DNA of 64,000 nucleotides from Streptomyces humi (GTDB lineage Bacteria; Actinomycetota; Actinomycetes; Streptomycetales; Streptomycetaceae), in contig NZ_LBMU02000058.1 of the NCBI RefSeq assembly GCF_001005085.2, forward strand, positions 62,001 to 126,000. Reading direction: 5' to 3'. Every line of letters starts with the position of its first letter. Positions within the stretch are counted from its first letter, which is position 1. The notes below the pieces were generated by a model. That model saw nothing but the letters and a program-made list of their open reading frames with translations. It searched no databases and had not been told where the DNA came from. Positions 39,528 through 48,556 of the stretch are shown here, piece after piece. Made by a program: the position numbers and the translations under genes.

Positions 39528-42500
39528 ATGTTCCGCAAGGTGCTGGTCGCCAACCGTGGAGAGATCGCCATCCGCGCGTTCCGCGCGGGCTACGAGCTGG
39601 GTGCGCGCACGGTCGCCGTGTTCCCCTACGAGGACCGCAACTCGCTGCACCGGCTGAAGGCCGACGAGGCCTACGAGATCGGCGAACCCGGGCACCCGGT
39701 GCGCGCGTACCTCTCCGTCGAGGAGATCGTGGCCGCCGCCCGGCGGGCCGGGGCCGACGCCGTCTACCCGGGTTACGGCTTCCTCTCCGAGAACCCGGAA
39801 CTCGCCCGCGCCTGCGAGGAGGCGGGCATCACGTTCGTCGGGCCGAACGCCCAGACACTGGAACTCACCGGCAACAAGGCCCGCGCGGTCGCCGCCGCGC
39901 GCGCCGCCGGCGTCCCGGTGCTCGGCTCCTCCGCGCCCTCCAACGACGTCGAGGAACTGGTCCGGGCCGCCGACGAGATCGGCTTCCCGGTGTTCGTGAA
40001 GGCCGTCGCGGGCGGCGGCGGCCGCGGCATGCGCCGGGTCGAGGAACCCGCCGCACTGCGCGAGTCCATCGAACAGGCCTCCCGGGAGGCGGCCTCCGCG
40101 TTCGGTGACCCGACGGTCTTCCTGGAGAAGGCCGTGGTCGACCCCCGCCACATCGAGGTGCAGATCCTCGCCGACGGCGAGGGCAACGTCATCCACCTCT
40201 TCGAGCGGGACTGCTCGCTCCAGCGCCGCCACCAGAAGGTCATCGAGCTGGCCCCGGCGCCGAACCTCGACCCGGAACTCCGGGACCGCATCTGCGCCGA
40301 CGCCGTCCGCTTCGCCCGCGAGATCGGCTACCGCAACGCGGGCACCGTCGAGTTCCTCCTCGACCGCGACGGCAACCACGTCTTCATCGAGATGAACCCG
40401 CGCATCCAGGTCGAGCACACGGTCACCGAGGAGGTCACCGACGTCGACCTGGTCCAGGCCCAGCTGCGCATCGCCTCCGGCCAGACCCTCGCCGACCTCG
40501 GCCTCTCCCAGGAGACGGTGAAGCTGCACGGGGCGGCCCTCCAGTGCCGTATCACCACGGAGGACCCCGCCAACGGCTTCCGCCCCGACACCGGCCGCAT
40601 CAGCGCCTACCGCTCCCCGGGCGGCTCCGGCATCCGGCTGGACGGCGGCACCACCCACGCCGGCACCGAGATCAGCGCCCACTTCGACTCGATGCTGGTC
40701 AAGCTCACCTGCCGGGGCCGGGACTTCAAGGCCGCCATCGGCCGCGCCCGGCGGGCCGTCGCCGAGTTCCGCATCCGCGGTGTGTCCACCAACATCCCCT
40801 TCCTCCAGGCCGTCCTCGACGACCCGGACTTCCAGGCCGGCCGCATCACCACGTCGTTCATCGAACAGCGCCCGCACCTGCTGACCGCCCGTACCTCCGC
40901 CGACCGCGGCACCAAGCTGCTCACCTACCTGGCCGACGTCACGGTCAACAAGCCGCACGGCGAGCGCCCCCACCTGGTCGAGTCCACCAGCAAGCTGCCC
41001 CCGCTGCCGGCCGGCGAGCCGCCCGCCGGCTCCCGGCAGCGGCTCGTGGAGCTCGGCCCCGAGGGGTTCGCCCGCGCCCTGCGCGAGTCACCCACCATCG
41101 GCGTCACCGACACCACCTTCCGCGACGCCCACCAGTCCCTGCTCGCCACCCGGGTCCGCACCAAGGACCTGCTCGCGGTCGCCCCGGTCGTCGCCCGCAC
41201 CCTGCCCGAACTGCTCTCCCTGGAGTGCTGGGGCGGCGCCACCTACGACGTCGCGCTGCGCTTCCTCGCCGAGGACCCCTGGGAACGGCTCGCGGCCCTG
41301 CGGGAGGCGGTCCCCAACATCTGCCTCCAGATGCTGCTGCGCGGCCGCAACACCGTCGGCTACACCCCCTACCCGACCGAGGTCACCGACGCCTTCGTGC
41401 AGGAGGCCGCCGCCACCGGCATCGACATCTTCCGCATCTTCGACGCCCTCAACGACGTCGGCCAGATGCGCCCCGCCATCCAGGCGGTACGCGAGACGGG
41501 CACCGCGGTCGCCGAGGTCGCGCTCTGCTACACCGCCGACCTGTCCGACCCGGACGAGCGGCTCTACACCCTCGACTACTACCTGCGGCTCGCCGAGCAG
41601 ATCGTCGACGCGGGCGCCCACATCATCGCCGTCAAGGACATGGCGGGCCTGCTGCGCGCCCCCGCCGCCGCCCGGCTGGTCTCGGCGCTGCGCCGCGAGT
41701 TCGACCTCCCGGTCCACCTGCACACCCACGACACCGCGGGCGGCCAGCTGGCCACCTACCTCGCCGCGGTCCAGGCGGGCGCGGACGCGGTGGACGGCGC
41801 CGTGGCCTCCATGGCCGGTACGACCTCGCAGCCCTCCCTGTCGGCGATCGTGGCCGCCACCGACTACTCGGAGCGGCCCACCGGACTCGACCTCAGGGCG
41901 ATCGAGGACCTGGAGCCGTACTGGGAGAGCGTCCGCAAGGTCTACGCTCCCTTCGAGGCGGGCCTCGCCTCCCCGACCGGCCGCGTCTACCACCACGAGA
42001 TCCCCGGCGGCCAGCTCTCCAACCTGCGCACCCAGGCCGTCGCGCTCGGCCTCGGCGACCGCTTCGAGGACATCGAGGCGATGTACGAGGCCGCCGACCG
42101 CATCCTCGGCCGGCTGGTCAAGGTCACCCCGTCGTCCAAGGTGGTCGGCGACCTCGCCCTGCACCTGGTGGGCGCCGGGGTGAAGCCGGAGGACTTCGAG
42201 GCGACCCCCGACCGGTTCGACATCCCGGACTCGGTGATCGGCTTCCTGCGCGGCGAGCTGGGCACCCCGCCCGGCGGCTGGCCGGAGCCGTTCCGCACCA
42301 AGGCGCTCCAGGGCCGCGCGGCCGCCAAGCCGGCGCCGGAGCTGTCCACCGAGGACCGTGAAGGCCTCGCCAAGGATCCCCGCGCCACCCTCAACCGGCT
42401 GTTGTTCCCGGCCCCGACCCGCGAGTTCGAGACGCACCGCCAGACCTACGGCGACACCAGCGTCCTGGACAGCAAGGACTTCTTCTACGGCCTGCGCCCG

Positions 42501-42902
42501 GGCAAGGAGTACGCGGTCGACCTGGAACCCGGCGTCCGGCTGCTGATCGAGCTCCAGGCCGTCGGCGAGGCCGACGAGCGCGGTATGCGCACGGTGATGT
42601 CCTCGCTCAACGGCCAGCTGCGGCCCATCCAGATCCGCGACCGCGCCGCGGCCTCCGACGTCCCGGTCACGGAGAAGGCCGACCGCGCCGATCCCGGCCA
42701 CGTCGCGGCCCCGTTCGCGGGGGTCGTCACCCTCGCGGTGACCGAGGGCACGGAGGTCGAGGCGGGCGCCACGGTGGCCACGATCGAGGCCATGAAGATG
42801 GAGGCCACCATCACCGCGCCGAAGGCCGGCCGGATCTCCCGGCTCGCCATCAACCGCATCCAGCAGGTGGAGGGCGGCGACCTGCTGGTCGAGATCGCCT
42901 GA
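39528..42902 (+). CDS. pyc: Pyruvate carboxylase
   Basis: A full-length 1124-residue biotin enzyme that carboxylates pyruvate to oxaloacetate with ATP and bicarbonate, the anaplerotic entry to the TCA cycle. The biotin-carboxylase domain (about 1-450) begins FRKVLVANRGEIAIRAFRA and includes the ATP-grasp glycine loop AGGGGRGM; the carboxyltransferase domain (about 525-830) begins VTDTTFRDAHQSLLATRVRT; the C-terminal biotinyl domain carries Lys1090 in EAMKMEA. The order BC-CT-BCCP in one chain is standard. The ATG follows AAGGGA. A palindrome in the leader may be regulatory, and a 40-bp hairpin follows. Confidence 0.98.
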   Translation: MFRKVLVANRGEIAIRAFRAGYELGARTVAVFPYEDRNSLHRLKADEAYEIGEPGHPVRAYLSVEEIVAAARRAGADAVYPGYGFLSENPELARACEEAGITFVGPNAQTLELTGNKARAVAAARAAGVPVLGSSAPSNDVEELVRAADEIGFPVFVKAVAGGGGRGMRRVEEPAALRESIEQASREAASAFGDPTVFLEKAVVDPRHIEVQILADGEGNVIHLFERDCSLQRRHQKVIELAPAPNLDPELRDRICADAVRFAREIGYRNAGTVEFLLDRDGNHVFIEMNPRIQVEHTVTEEVTDVDLVQAQLRIASGQTLADLGLSQETVKLHGAALQCRITTEDPANGFRPDTGRISAYRSPGGSGIRLDGGTTHAGTEISAHFDSMLVKLTCRGRDFKAAIGRARRAVAEFRIRGVSTNIPFLQAVLDDPDFQAGRITTSFIEQRPHLLTARTSADRGTKLLTYLADVTVNKPHGERPHLVESTSKLPPLPAGEPPAGSRQRLVELGPEGFARALRESPTIGVTDTTFRDAHQSLLATRVRTKDLLAVAPVVARTLPELLSLECWGGATYDVALRFLAEDPWERLAALREAVPNICLQMLLRGRNTVGYTPYPTEVTDAFVQEAAATGIDIFRIFDALNDVGQMRPAIQAVRETGTAVAEVALCYTADLSDPDERLYTLDYYLRLAEQIVDAGAHIIAVKDMAGLLRAPAAARLVSALRREFDLPVHLHTHDTAGGQLATYLAAVQAGADAVDGAVASMAGTTSQPSLSAIVAATDYSERPTGLDLRAIEDLEPYWESVRKVYAPFEAGLASPTGRVYHHEIPGGQLSNLRTQAVALGLGDRFEDIEAMYEAADRILGRLVKVTPSSKVVGDLALHLVGAGVKPEDFEATPDRFDIPDSVIGFLRGELGTPPGGWPEPFRTKALQGRAAAKPAPELSTEDREGLAKDPRATLNRLLFPAPTREFETHRQTYGDTSVLDSKDFFYGLRPGKEYAVDLEPGVRLLIELQAVGEADERGMRTVMSSLNGQLRPIQIRDRAAASDVPVTEKADRADPGHVAAPFAGVVTLAVTEGTEVEAGATVATIEAMKMEATITAPKAGRISRLAINRIQQVEGGDLLVEIA

Positions 42903-42920
42903 TCCGGACCGGTACGGAAA

Positions 42921-42960
42921 GGGCGGGGGCGGGCCGGTCGCGACCGGCCCGCCCCCGCCC
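42921..42960. terminator. 40-bp perfect palindrome, bidirectional terminator
   Basis: The segment is its own reverse complement across all 40 bases and sits in the 76-base gap between convergent pyc and the SMP-30-like gene. As RNA it would form a very stable stem of about 18 bp on either strand. Confidence 0.9.
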
Positions 42961-42978
42961 GCGTCAGCCGCGTCCCCG

Positions 42979-43956
42979 CTACGACCGTACGAAGTGGGCG
43001 CGCAGGTGCGCCTTGAGCAGGTTGGGGTCGCGCTGGGTGGAGTAGGCGGAGCCGGCCACGTACACGTCCCGGCCCTGCACCGCCAGCGAGGTCGGGTTGG
43101 ACAGACCGTCCTGCACCGTGAGAACGGTGGCGCGGGTGCCGTCCGGGTGGACCAGGACGACCTCGTTGGAGGGGTTCAGCGCGGCGAGCACGACGTCCGA
43201 GTGCCCGGGGAAGACGAAGTCGTCCACGCCGGTCAGGCCGGTCGCCCTGGTCTCGGCGGAGCCTGCGGAGCCGTCCTTGCGGACCGGGATGCGCAGCAGC
43301 GTGCCCCGGTCGCTGTTGGTCACCCACACCGCGTCCTTGTGGACCTTGACCCCGTTGGCCCCGAAGCCGCCGGCCGCACCCGGCAGCGCGGCCAGGGCGG
43401 CGCCGGTGGCCCACGCCGTGGGCGTGCCGCCGGCCTGCGGGACGCGCCACACCGTGGCCAGCGCCGAGTCGGCTGCGTAGAGGACGCCGTGCCGCTCGTC
43501 GAGGGCCAGGCCGTTGGGCAGACCGTCCGACGGCAGCTCGGCGATCTGCTCCGGAGTGCCGCCGCCCGCCGGGATGCGCCAGATGCCGGTCCTGCCGGTG
43601 CCGGTGGCGTAGTTGACGTACAGCGTGCCGTCCAGCGCGCGGGCCAGACCGAGGGTGACGGCACTGTTCAGCAGGGGTGTGCGGGGGCTGCGCTCGGCGG
43701 GCAGGGTGGCGAGGACCCGCACCCGGCGCTCCCGGGTGACCCTGGCGACCTGCCGGGCGTAGGAGAAGGACACGTCGGCCGAGCCGCCGCGCTCGGCGAC
43801 GACGTTCTCGGGGGTCTGGCCACCGGCCAGATCGAAGTGGGCGATGACGCGGGGGTTCGAGACGACCGGCTCGTCGCTCGCGGCCGGAGCCGCCGCGAGC
43901 AGACCGATCACGAGCGCGGCCGGGGCGACCACGGCCGCGCGGGGGAATCGGGGCAT
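42979..43956 (-). CDS. Secreted SMP-30/gluconolactonase-like beta-propeller protein
   Basis: A 325-residue secreted protein: signal peptide about 1-27 ending AAPAASD, then a six-bladed propeller with repeated strands such as LNGTLYVNYATG-like DGTLYVNYATGTGRT, GLPNGLALDERHGVLYAAD and WVTNSDRGTLLRIPV. The DERHGVLYAAD blade resembles the metal-site region of the SMP-30 superfamily. The enzymatic activity is unknown; a lactonase or carbohydrate-binding role is possible. The ATG at 43956 has AAGAGG upstream, and the gene converges on pyc. Confidence 0.85.
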   Translation of the reverse strand: MPRFPRAAVVAPAALVIGLLAAAPAASDEPVVSNPRVIAHFDLAGGQTPENVVAERGGSADVSFSYARQVARVTRERRVRVLATLPAERSPRTPLLNSAVTLGLARALDGTLYVNYATGTGRTGIWRIPAGGGTPEQIAELPSDGLPNGLALDERHGVLYAADSALATVWRVPQAGGTPTAWATGAALAALPGAAGGFGANGVKVHKDAVWVTNSDRGTLLRIPVRKDGSAGSAETRATGLTGVDDFVFPGHSDVVLAALNPSNEVVLVHPDGTRATVLTVQDGLSNPTSLAVQGRDVYVAGSAYSTQRDPNLLKAHLRAHFVRS

Positions 43957-44110
43957 GTGACCTCTTTCGACGGGAGCGCGGGGCTCCGGCGTACCGGTCA
44001 CACCAACATGACGGCTCCCCGGCCCCGGCCGCCGTCAGCCCCGGCCGGGACGTCGCCCGCCCGGCGCACGGCGTGGCCCCGCATGCCGCGCAGCCGGGTG
44101 ACGGTTCCGC

Positions 44111-44563
44111 TCAGTTCCACAGCGGAATGGTCATGACCTGCGTGAACCCCTCGGGCCTCGCGCCGGAGTAGGTCATGCTCAGCCGCGTGAACTGCTGGAC
44201 GTCCGGATGCTTCTTCCACGTCGTGGGACGGTCGAGCCTCACCGTCACCGGGTAGCGGTGGAAGGTGCCGGCCGCACAGTACGGCTTGCAGTCGTTGACC
44301 CAGTTCGAGCCCTGGGCGACCGCGCTGTTGTCGTTCCACTGCGTCCAGCGCATACCGGCGAGCCGGCTGTTGCCGTCGCCGCAGGCCAGGATGAAGTCGG
44401 TGGGCCGGTACCGCTGGTGCCAGAGGCAGTCGACGAGCACGGGGTGCTGGGCCGCCCGCGGCGCGGCCGGTGTCGGCGGTGTCGCGGAGGCCGTCGTCAT
44501 ACTCGCCGTGAGCAGCAGGGCCGCTCCGAGTCCGATCGCCGTTCCCACCACTGGACTGCGCAT
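44111..44563 (-). CDS. Small secreted cysteine-containing protein
   Basis: A 150-residue secreted protein of unknown function. The signal peptide is about 1-28 (VVGTAIGLGAALLLTASM, cleavage near ASA). The mature part contains four Cys (DCLWHQ, ILACGDG, NDCKPYC) likely paired in disulfides and several Trp residues. I recognise it only as a family of Streptomyces exported proteins without a named function. The ATG at 44563 has GGGAG five bases upstream. Confidence 0.85.
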   Translation of the reverse strand: MRSPVVGTAIGLGAALLLTASMTTASATPPTPAAPRAAQHPVLVDCLWHQRYRPTDFILACGDGNSRLAGMRWTQWNDNSAVAQGSNWVNDCKPYCAAGTFHRYPVTVRLDRPTTWKKHPDVQQFTRLSMTYSGARPEGFTQVMTIPLWN

Positions 44564-44667
44564 GGTCGCTCCCGCCCGTACCGCCGTAAGTGCTTCTCTA
44601 CGACGCTACGACCGACCCACCGGATGTACCACTTGCGAAGTATTCGAAAGCCCGGGCGAGCCGGGGC

Positions 44668-45444
44668 TCAGCCGTGGTTGACGGTCAGGCCGTAGAACGC
44701 GACCCGGGCCCCGTTCGTGGTGCTGTCCGAGGACGACTGGTTGTACGAGCCCGCCTTGAAGTACTGCTTGTACTGGTTGAAGGAGGACGGGACGGCGTAG
44801 TGCGTGGTGGTGCCGTTGACGGTCAGGTCGATGGTGTTCCCGCCGGAGACCGCGATGGTGTAGGTCCACGTCTTGCCGATGGACACGTGGCCGACGCCGT
44901 GCGTGGTCTGGCCGCCGTCCGGGGAGTTCTCGGTGCCGAGCACGATGTCGCCGTTGGAGTGGTAGTACAGCTCCAGCAGCGGCTTGGTGGAGGAGCCGCC
45001 GGTGCCGAGGTGGATCTGGCCCACGCAGACGTTCTTGGTCACCGAGACCACCCGCAGTGTGGCGCTCATCCGGTGGCTGCCGCTCAGCGACCAGTTGGCG
45101 GCGGAGCCGTCCCGGTTCATCTCCCGCAGTTCGGAGCGGGCGTAGTTGGAGTTGGGGGTGGTGACACCCTTCTCCGGCGCCCAGAAGGTCATCGCGCCGT
45201 CCCGGGTGTCGGTGTAGAAGTACGCGTCCTGGTAGCCGCCCGCGCCCTGGAGCCGGGACGAGGAGATGGTGGTCGGCGAGCCGGGGGAGCCCACCGGCTC
45301 CTGGAGCTGCCATACGGACAGGTCGAAGTTGCCGCCGGGCGCGACGTTCGGGTTCGCCGCCCGCGCGCTGCCGCCGAACAGGACGGTCAGGGCGAGGGCC
45401 AGGCCCGCGGCGGTCGGCGCCGCGAGCAGCCGGGAACGGGACAT
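44668..45444 (-). CDS. Secreted polysaccharide lyase family 7 (alginate lyase)
   Basis: A 258-residue secreted protein: signal peptide about 1-29 (ending ARA), then a PL7 jelly-roll. The three PL7 signatures are all visible: RSELREM, the QIH motif in VGQIHLG, and YFKAGSYNQ, which carry the catalytic and substrate-binding residues. The enzyme cleaves alginate by beta-elimination; Q-I-H rather than Q-V-H is usually linked to polyG or mixed preference. The ATG at 45444 has GGAAGGA upstream. An inverted repeat lies in the leader. Confidence 0.95.
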   Translation of the reverse strand: MSRSRLLAAPTAAGLALALTVLFGGSARAANPNVAPGGNFDLSVWQLQEPVGSPGSPTTISSSRLQGAGGYQDAYFYTDTRDGAMTFWAPEKGVTTPNSNYARSELREMNRDGSAANWSLSGSHRMSATLRVVSVTKNVCVGQIHLGTGGSSTKPLLELYYHSNGDIVLGTENSPDGGQTTHGVGHVSIGKTWTYTIAVSGGNTIDLTVNGTTTHYAVPSSFNQYKQYFKAGSYNQSSSDSTTNGARVAFYGLTVNHG

Positions 45445-45472
45445 GTGGGGGGGTCCTTCCGTCAGAGGGAGG

Positions 45473-45514
45473 CGTCCGGAGCTCCATGGCGTTCGTGTAT
45501 GTGAACTCCGGACG
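45473..45514. promoter_or_regulatory. 9-bp inverted repeat in the alginate lyase leader
   Basis: CGTCCGGAG (45473-45481) and CTCCGGACG (45506-45514) are perfectly complementary with a 24-base spacer, 29-70 bases upstream of the PL7 start. It may be an operator or a terminator for the upstream chitinase gene. Confidence 0.45.
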
Positions 45515-45574
45515 TATCCGTAACCAGCCGATGACCCGTGAAGGTAAAGGTCCGGACCATACCCGTCAAGAGGT

Positions 45575-46783
45575 TCAGCAGGCGCCCTCGTCCTGCCAGG
45601 GACCCCACTCGGAGGCGCCGGGCACCTCGTTCTGGGTCCACCACTTGGCCTTCCAGTTGTGGCCGCCGTACGACGCCTCGTCGTCCTTCACGTACACCGC
45701 GGTCGCGCTCCAGGCGGCCTTGCAGGAGGTGGGGGTCGGTGTCGGGGTCGGCGTGGGAGTGGTGGTCGGCGGGGTGACCCCGGCGAACTTCACCGAGTAC
45801 TTGGCGAAGTCCCAGGAGTTCTGCGCGACGCTGGAGCAGGTGCCCGAGGTGCGGCCGCCGTTGTCGGCCGGGGTGCACTGGCGGTCGCGGTTGAGGGACC
45901 AGAAGGTGAAGCGGTCCATGGCGTGGCTGGTGGCGTAGTCCAGCACGGTCTGGAAGTCGGCCTGGGTGAAGTACTCGCCGGTGTCGCTGCGGCCGTTCAT
46001 CCCGGAGAAGCCCTCGTGGGCGTAGGCGGTCGCCTGGTCCCAGCCGAAGGTGGATTGCAGGATCGAGTTGAAGTTGGTGAGCGCGGCGGTCTGTGCGGCC
46101 GCGCCGTTGAAGCCGCCGTCGAAGGGCATGATGGAGAAGTTGTTCGGGGTGAACCCCTGCGACTTTGCCTCCAGCAGCATCTGCTTGCCGAACCAGCCCG
46201 TCCCGTCCGCCGTGCCGGCCGTCGTCACCGAGACGTACAGGCCCGGGTTGTTCTGCTGGAGGATCTTGGCGGCGCCGATCTCGTTCCTGATCGCCGCCGT
46301 GTTCTCGTACTCCGGCTCCTCCAGGTCGAAGTCGATCGCGTGCAGTCCGTACTTGGTGATGACCTGCTGGTAGGCCGCCGCGGTCGAGGCCGCGTCCGCG
46401 CAGGTCTGGCCGAGCTTGGTGCCCCCGTAGCCGCCGATCGACACGGAGACGTCACCGCCCTTGGCGCGGATGGTGCTGATGACCGACTGGACGGCGGTGT
46501 CGGAGGAGACGGCCGCCGTGCCGCCCCAGGTGGGGGAGCAGCCGCCGCCGTTCGGGGCCAGGACGAATGCCAGCTGGAAGGCCTTGAGGCCGGTGGCGTC
46601 CATGATGGCGGCCGGGTCCGGCGGGTCGTTGTCCAGGGGCATCAGGTAGGGGGCGGCGGCGTACCACCGGTTGCTGAGCGCGGTGGTCGCGCCCGAGGCG
46701 TCGGTCGTGACGAGCGCGGTGGTGCCGGCGGCGGCGAGCGTGACGGCGGCCGCCGCGCCCAGACATGCGCGAAGAGGTCTCAC
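45575..46783 (-). CDS. GH18 chitinase with C-terminal CBM5/12
   Basis: A 402-residue secreted enzyme: signal peptide about 1-32, a GH18 TIM barrel (about 38-335) with the substrate strand SIGGYGG and the active-site DxDxE as DFDLEEPE, a TPTPTPTP linker, and a C-terminal CBM5/12 chitin-binding module with NWKAKWWTQNEVPGASEWG. It resembles the ChiC-like group that hydrolyses chitin from the substrate end. The GTG at 46783 follows GGAGG at five bases. Two 12-bp chitinase-type boxes upstream point to DasR/GlcNAc control. Confidence 0.96.
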   Translation of the reverse strand: MRPLRACLGAAAAVTLAAAGTTALVTTDASGATTALSNRWYAAAPYLMPLDNDPPDPAAIMDATGLKAFQLAFVLAPNGGGCSPTWGGTAAVSSDTAVQSVISTIRAKGGDVSVSIGGYGGTKLGQTCADAASTAAAYQQVITKYGLHAIDFDLEEPEYENTAAIRNEIGAAKILQQNNPGLYVSVTTAGTADGTGWFGKQMLLEAKSQGFTPNNFSIMPFDGGFNGAAAQTAALTNFNSILQSTFGWDQATAYAHEGFSGMNGRSDTGEYFTQADFQTVLDYATSHAMDRFTFWSLNRDRQCTPADNGGRTSGTCSSVAQNSWDFAKYSVKFAGVTPPTTTPTPTPTPTPTSCKAAWSATAVYVKDDEASYGGHNWKAKWWTQNEVPGASEWGPWQDEGAC

Positions 46784-46847
46784 TGGTGCCTCCAGGGGGT
46801 GGGGAGTCGCCCCAGCTTCCGGAGGTGTCGCGACCACGTCAATAAAT

Positions 46848-46881
46848 TGGACTGGACCAAAGGACACTTTGGACTAGACCA
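46848..46881 (-). promoter_or_regulatory. Two 12-bp chitinase direct repeats (DasR/dre-like)
   Basis: TGGACTGGACCA (46848-46859) and TGGACTAGACCA (46870-46881) on the plus strand read TGGTCCAGTCCA and TGGTCTAGTCCA in the gene direction, 22 bases apart. They match the 12-bp direct repeats described in Streptomyces chitinase promoters, which overlap the DasR site TGGTCTAGACCA. They lie 65-98 bases upstream of the chitinase start. Confidence 0.8.
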
Positions 46882-46891
46882 TACGATCTCT

Positions 46892-47635
46892 TTACTCGCT
46901 GTGGCGAAGCAGCTCCGGCGTTCCGAACCGCACCTTCACCCCGGGTGACCACAGCACGCTGACCGGCGGCCCGGACGGCACCGGAACACCTGCCGCGGCC
47001 ACCAGCTCGTCGTCCAGGTCGACGAGTTCGGCCCGGTGTAGCGGCCAGGGCGGATGCTCGGTCGGCAGGTGCGCGGTACGGCCGTGCCACGTGACGTGCA
47101 GCCCCCAGCGCGCGGTCAGGAAGTGCTCGAGCGGCGAGGGCTCGGCGATCGGCGGCCCGGTCCGTACCACCGCCCGGCTCGCGGCCACCGGACACCGCCG
47201 CCGGCAGGTGTAGGTGATCGCGTCGCCGTCGCGGCGCAGCCGCATCGCGGACCACAGGTACGGCAGCCGGAACCCGTACCGGCCCACCAGTGCCGGAAGC
47301 AGCCGGGCCGAGTCCAGGGACCGGAACACCACCCCGCGCCGGCCGAGCCCGTCCACCGAGTACAGCCGCACGTTCGTCTCACAGAAGGTGCCCAGGTACG
47401 GCAGTCCCGGCCCCGGCCCGAAACCGGTGCCCCGCATCAGGAACGGGACGAGACCGACGTAGGTGACGCCGTCCAGGGTGTCCGGCCGGGTGCCGGCGGG
47501 CAGCAGCCCCGCCACCCGCTCCGGCTCCACCGGCCAGTGCAGGAAGGTCAGGTCGTACCACCCCTGCACCATCGTCGGCCGCCGTACCGGCCGCGGGGTG
47601 GACGGGGTCACGGCCTCGGCCGCCATGGTCTCCAT
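46892..47635 (-). CDS. DUF2071 (YqjF-like) protein
   Basis: A 247-residue cytoplasmic protein of the DUF2071 family. Landmarks are MVQGWYDLTFLHWPVEPERV, VTYVGLVPFLMRGTGF, and CETNVRLYSVDG; the C-terminal region has WPLHRAELVDLDDELV. The function is unknown. Two ATGs compete, 47635 and 47626; neither has a strong ribosome-binding site (GGAG lies three bases before the second). It is divergent from the GntR regulator. Confidence 0.9.
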   Translation of the reverse strand: METMAAEAVTPSTPRPVRRPTMVQGWYDLTFLHWPVEPERVAGLLPAGTRPDTLDGVTYVGLVPFLMRGTGFGPGPGLPYLGTFCETNVRLYSVDGLGRRGVVFRSLDSARLLPALVGRYGFRLPYLWSAMRLRRDGDAITYTCRRRCPVAASRAVVRTGPPIAEPSPLEHFLTARWGLHVTWHGRTAHLPTEHPPWPLHRAELVDLDDELVAAAGVPVPSGPPVSVLWSPGVKVRFGTPELLRHSE

Positions 47636-47818
47636 CACAGCTTGATAGCACGCCAGTACGAGTCGATGGGAGGGTTCCGCGGGACCGGGGCGCCGCCCGT
47701 CCCGCCGGATGTGCCGTACCCCGGCGACGCCTCGCTGATCAGGACTTCCGCGCCGCCCGGCCCGGTCACACGGGTAAACTGTGCGGCGACACACAGGCCT
47801 TGTGAAGGGGGAGCCGGG

Positions 47819-48556
47819 ATGCCGCCGCACCGCTCTTCCGCGGCCGGTGCCCAGGGCGACGGCGACGGGCCGGGTGAGCCGCCGCCCGTCCGGCAGGCGC
47901 TGTCGGACAGCGTGTACGAGAGCATCAAGGCGATGGTCATGGACCACGAGATCGCCCCCGGCGCCCGCGTCGGCATCGACGCGCTCTCCCGCGCCCTCAA
48001 GGTCTCGCCCACCCCGGTCCGGGAGGCGCTGGCCCGTCTGGAGTCGGACGGACTGGTCGTCAAGCGGGCCCTGTCCGGATACCGGGCCACCGAACTGCTG
48101 ACCCGCCAGGGCCTCGCGGAACTCTTCGAGATGCGGCTGCTGCTGGAACCACGGGCCGCCGCCCTCGCCGCCGCCCACGCCACCGAGGAGCAACTCGACG
48201 GGCTGGAGCGGATCCTGGAGGAGATGCAGGTCCAGCCCAGCCCCAACGGCCGGTACGCGTCGTACCGCGACTTCGCCGCCCTCGACCAGCGCTTCCACGA
48301 GGCGATCGGGCAGGCCGCGCACCGCCCGCTCCTCGCCGACGCGGTCGAACGCCTCCACGCCCACCTGCACATCTTCCGGCTCAGCAAGGTCGTGGGCGCC
48401 GGCGGCCCGACCGTCGCCGAGCACGAGCGGATCGTACGGGCCGTCCTGCGCCGCAGTCCCGAGCGGGCGGCCGAGGCGATGACGGAGCACCTCATCCGCA
48501 GCATGGAACGCCAGCGCGGGGAGACCGGGGCCGGCGGCCCGCCGGCTGCTCCATGA
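47819..48556 (+). CDS. GntR/FadR-type (FCD) transcriptional regulator
   Basis: A 245-residue regulator with an N-terminal winged helix (about 25-90; SVYESIKAMVMDHEIAPG, SRALKVSPTPVREALARLES) and a C-terminal FCD ligand domain (about 100-235; LFEMRLLLEPRAAALAA, with the metal-binding His in HLHIFRL and in EHERIV). It probably senses a sugar acid and controls the convergent sugar operon, whose promoter region carries TCCTATAGGA. The ATG at 47819 has AAGGGGGAG upstream, and a TAAACT -10 box is at 47775. The 3' end overlaps the mutarotase gene by 65 bases. Confidence 0.94.
   Translation: MPPHRSSAAGAQGDGDGPGEPPPVRQALSDSVYESIKAMVMDHEIAPGARVGIDALSRALKVSPTPVREALARLESDGLVVKRALSGYRATELLTRQGLAELFEMRLLLEPRAAALAAAHATEEQLDGLERILEEMQVQPSPNGRYASYRDFAALDQRFHEAIGQAAHRPLLADAVERLHAHLHIFRLSKVVGAGGPTVAEHERIVRAVLRRSPERAAEAMTEHLIRSMERQRGETGAGGPPAAP

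Noticed and set aside
39441..42701. Two long minus-strand frames antisense to pyruvate carboxylase
   Set aside because: They mirror the third-position GC bias of pyc and show no conserved features.
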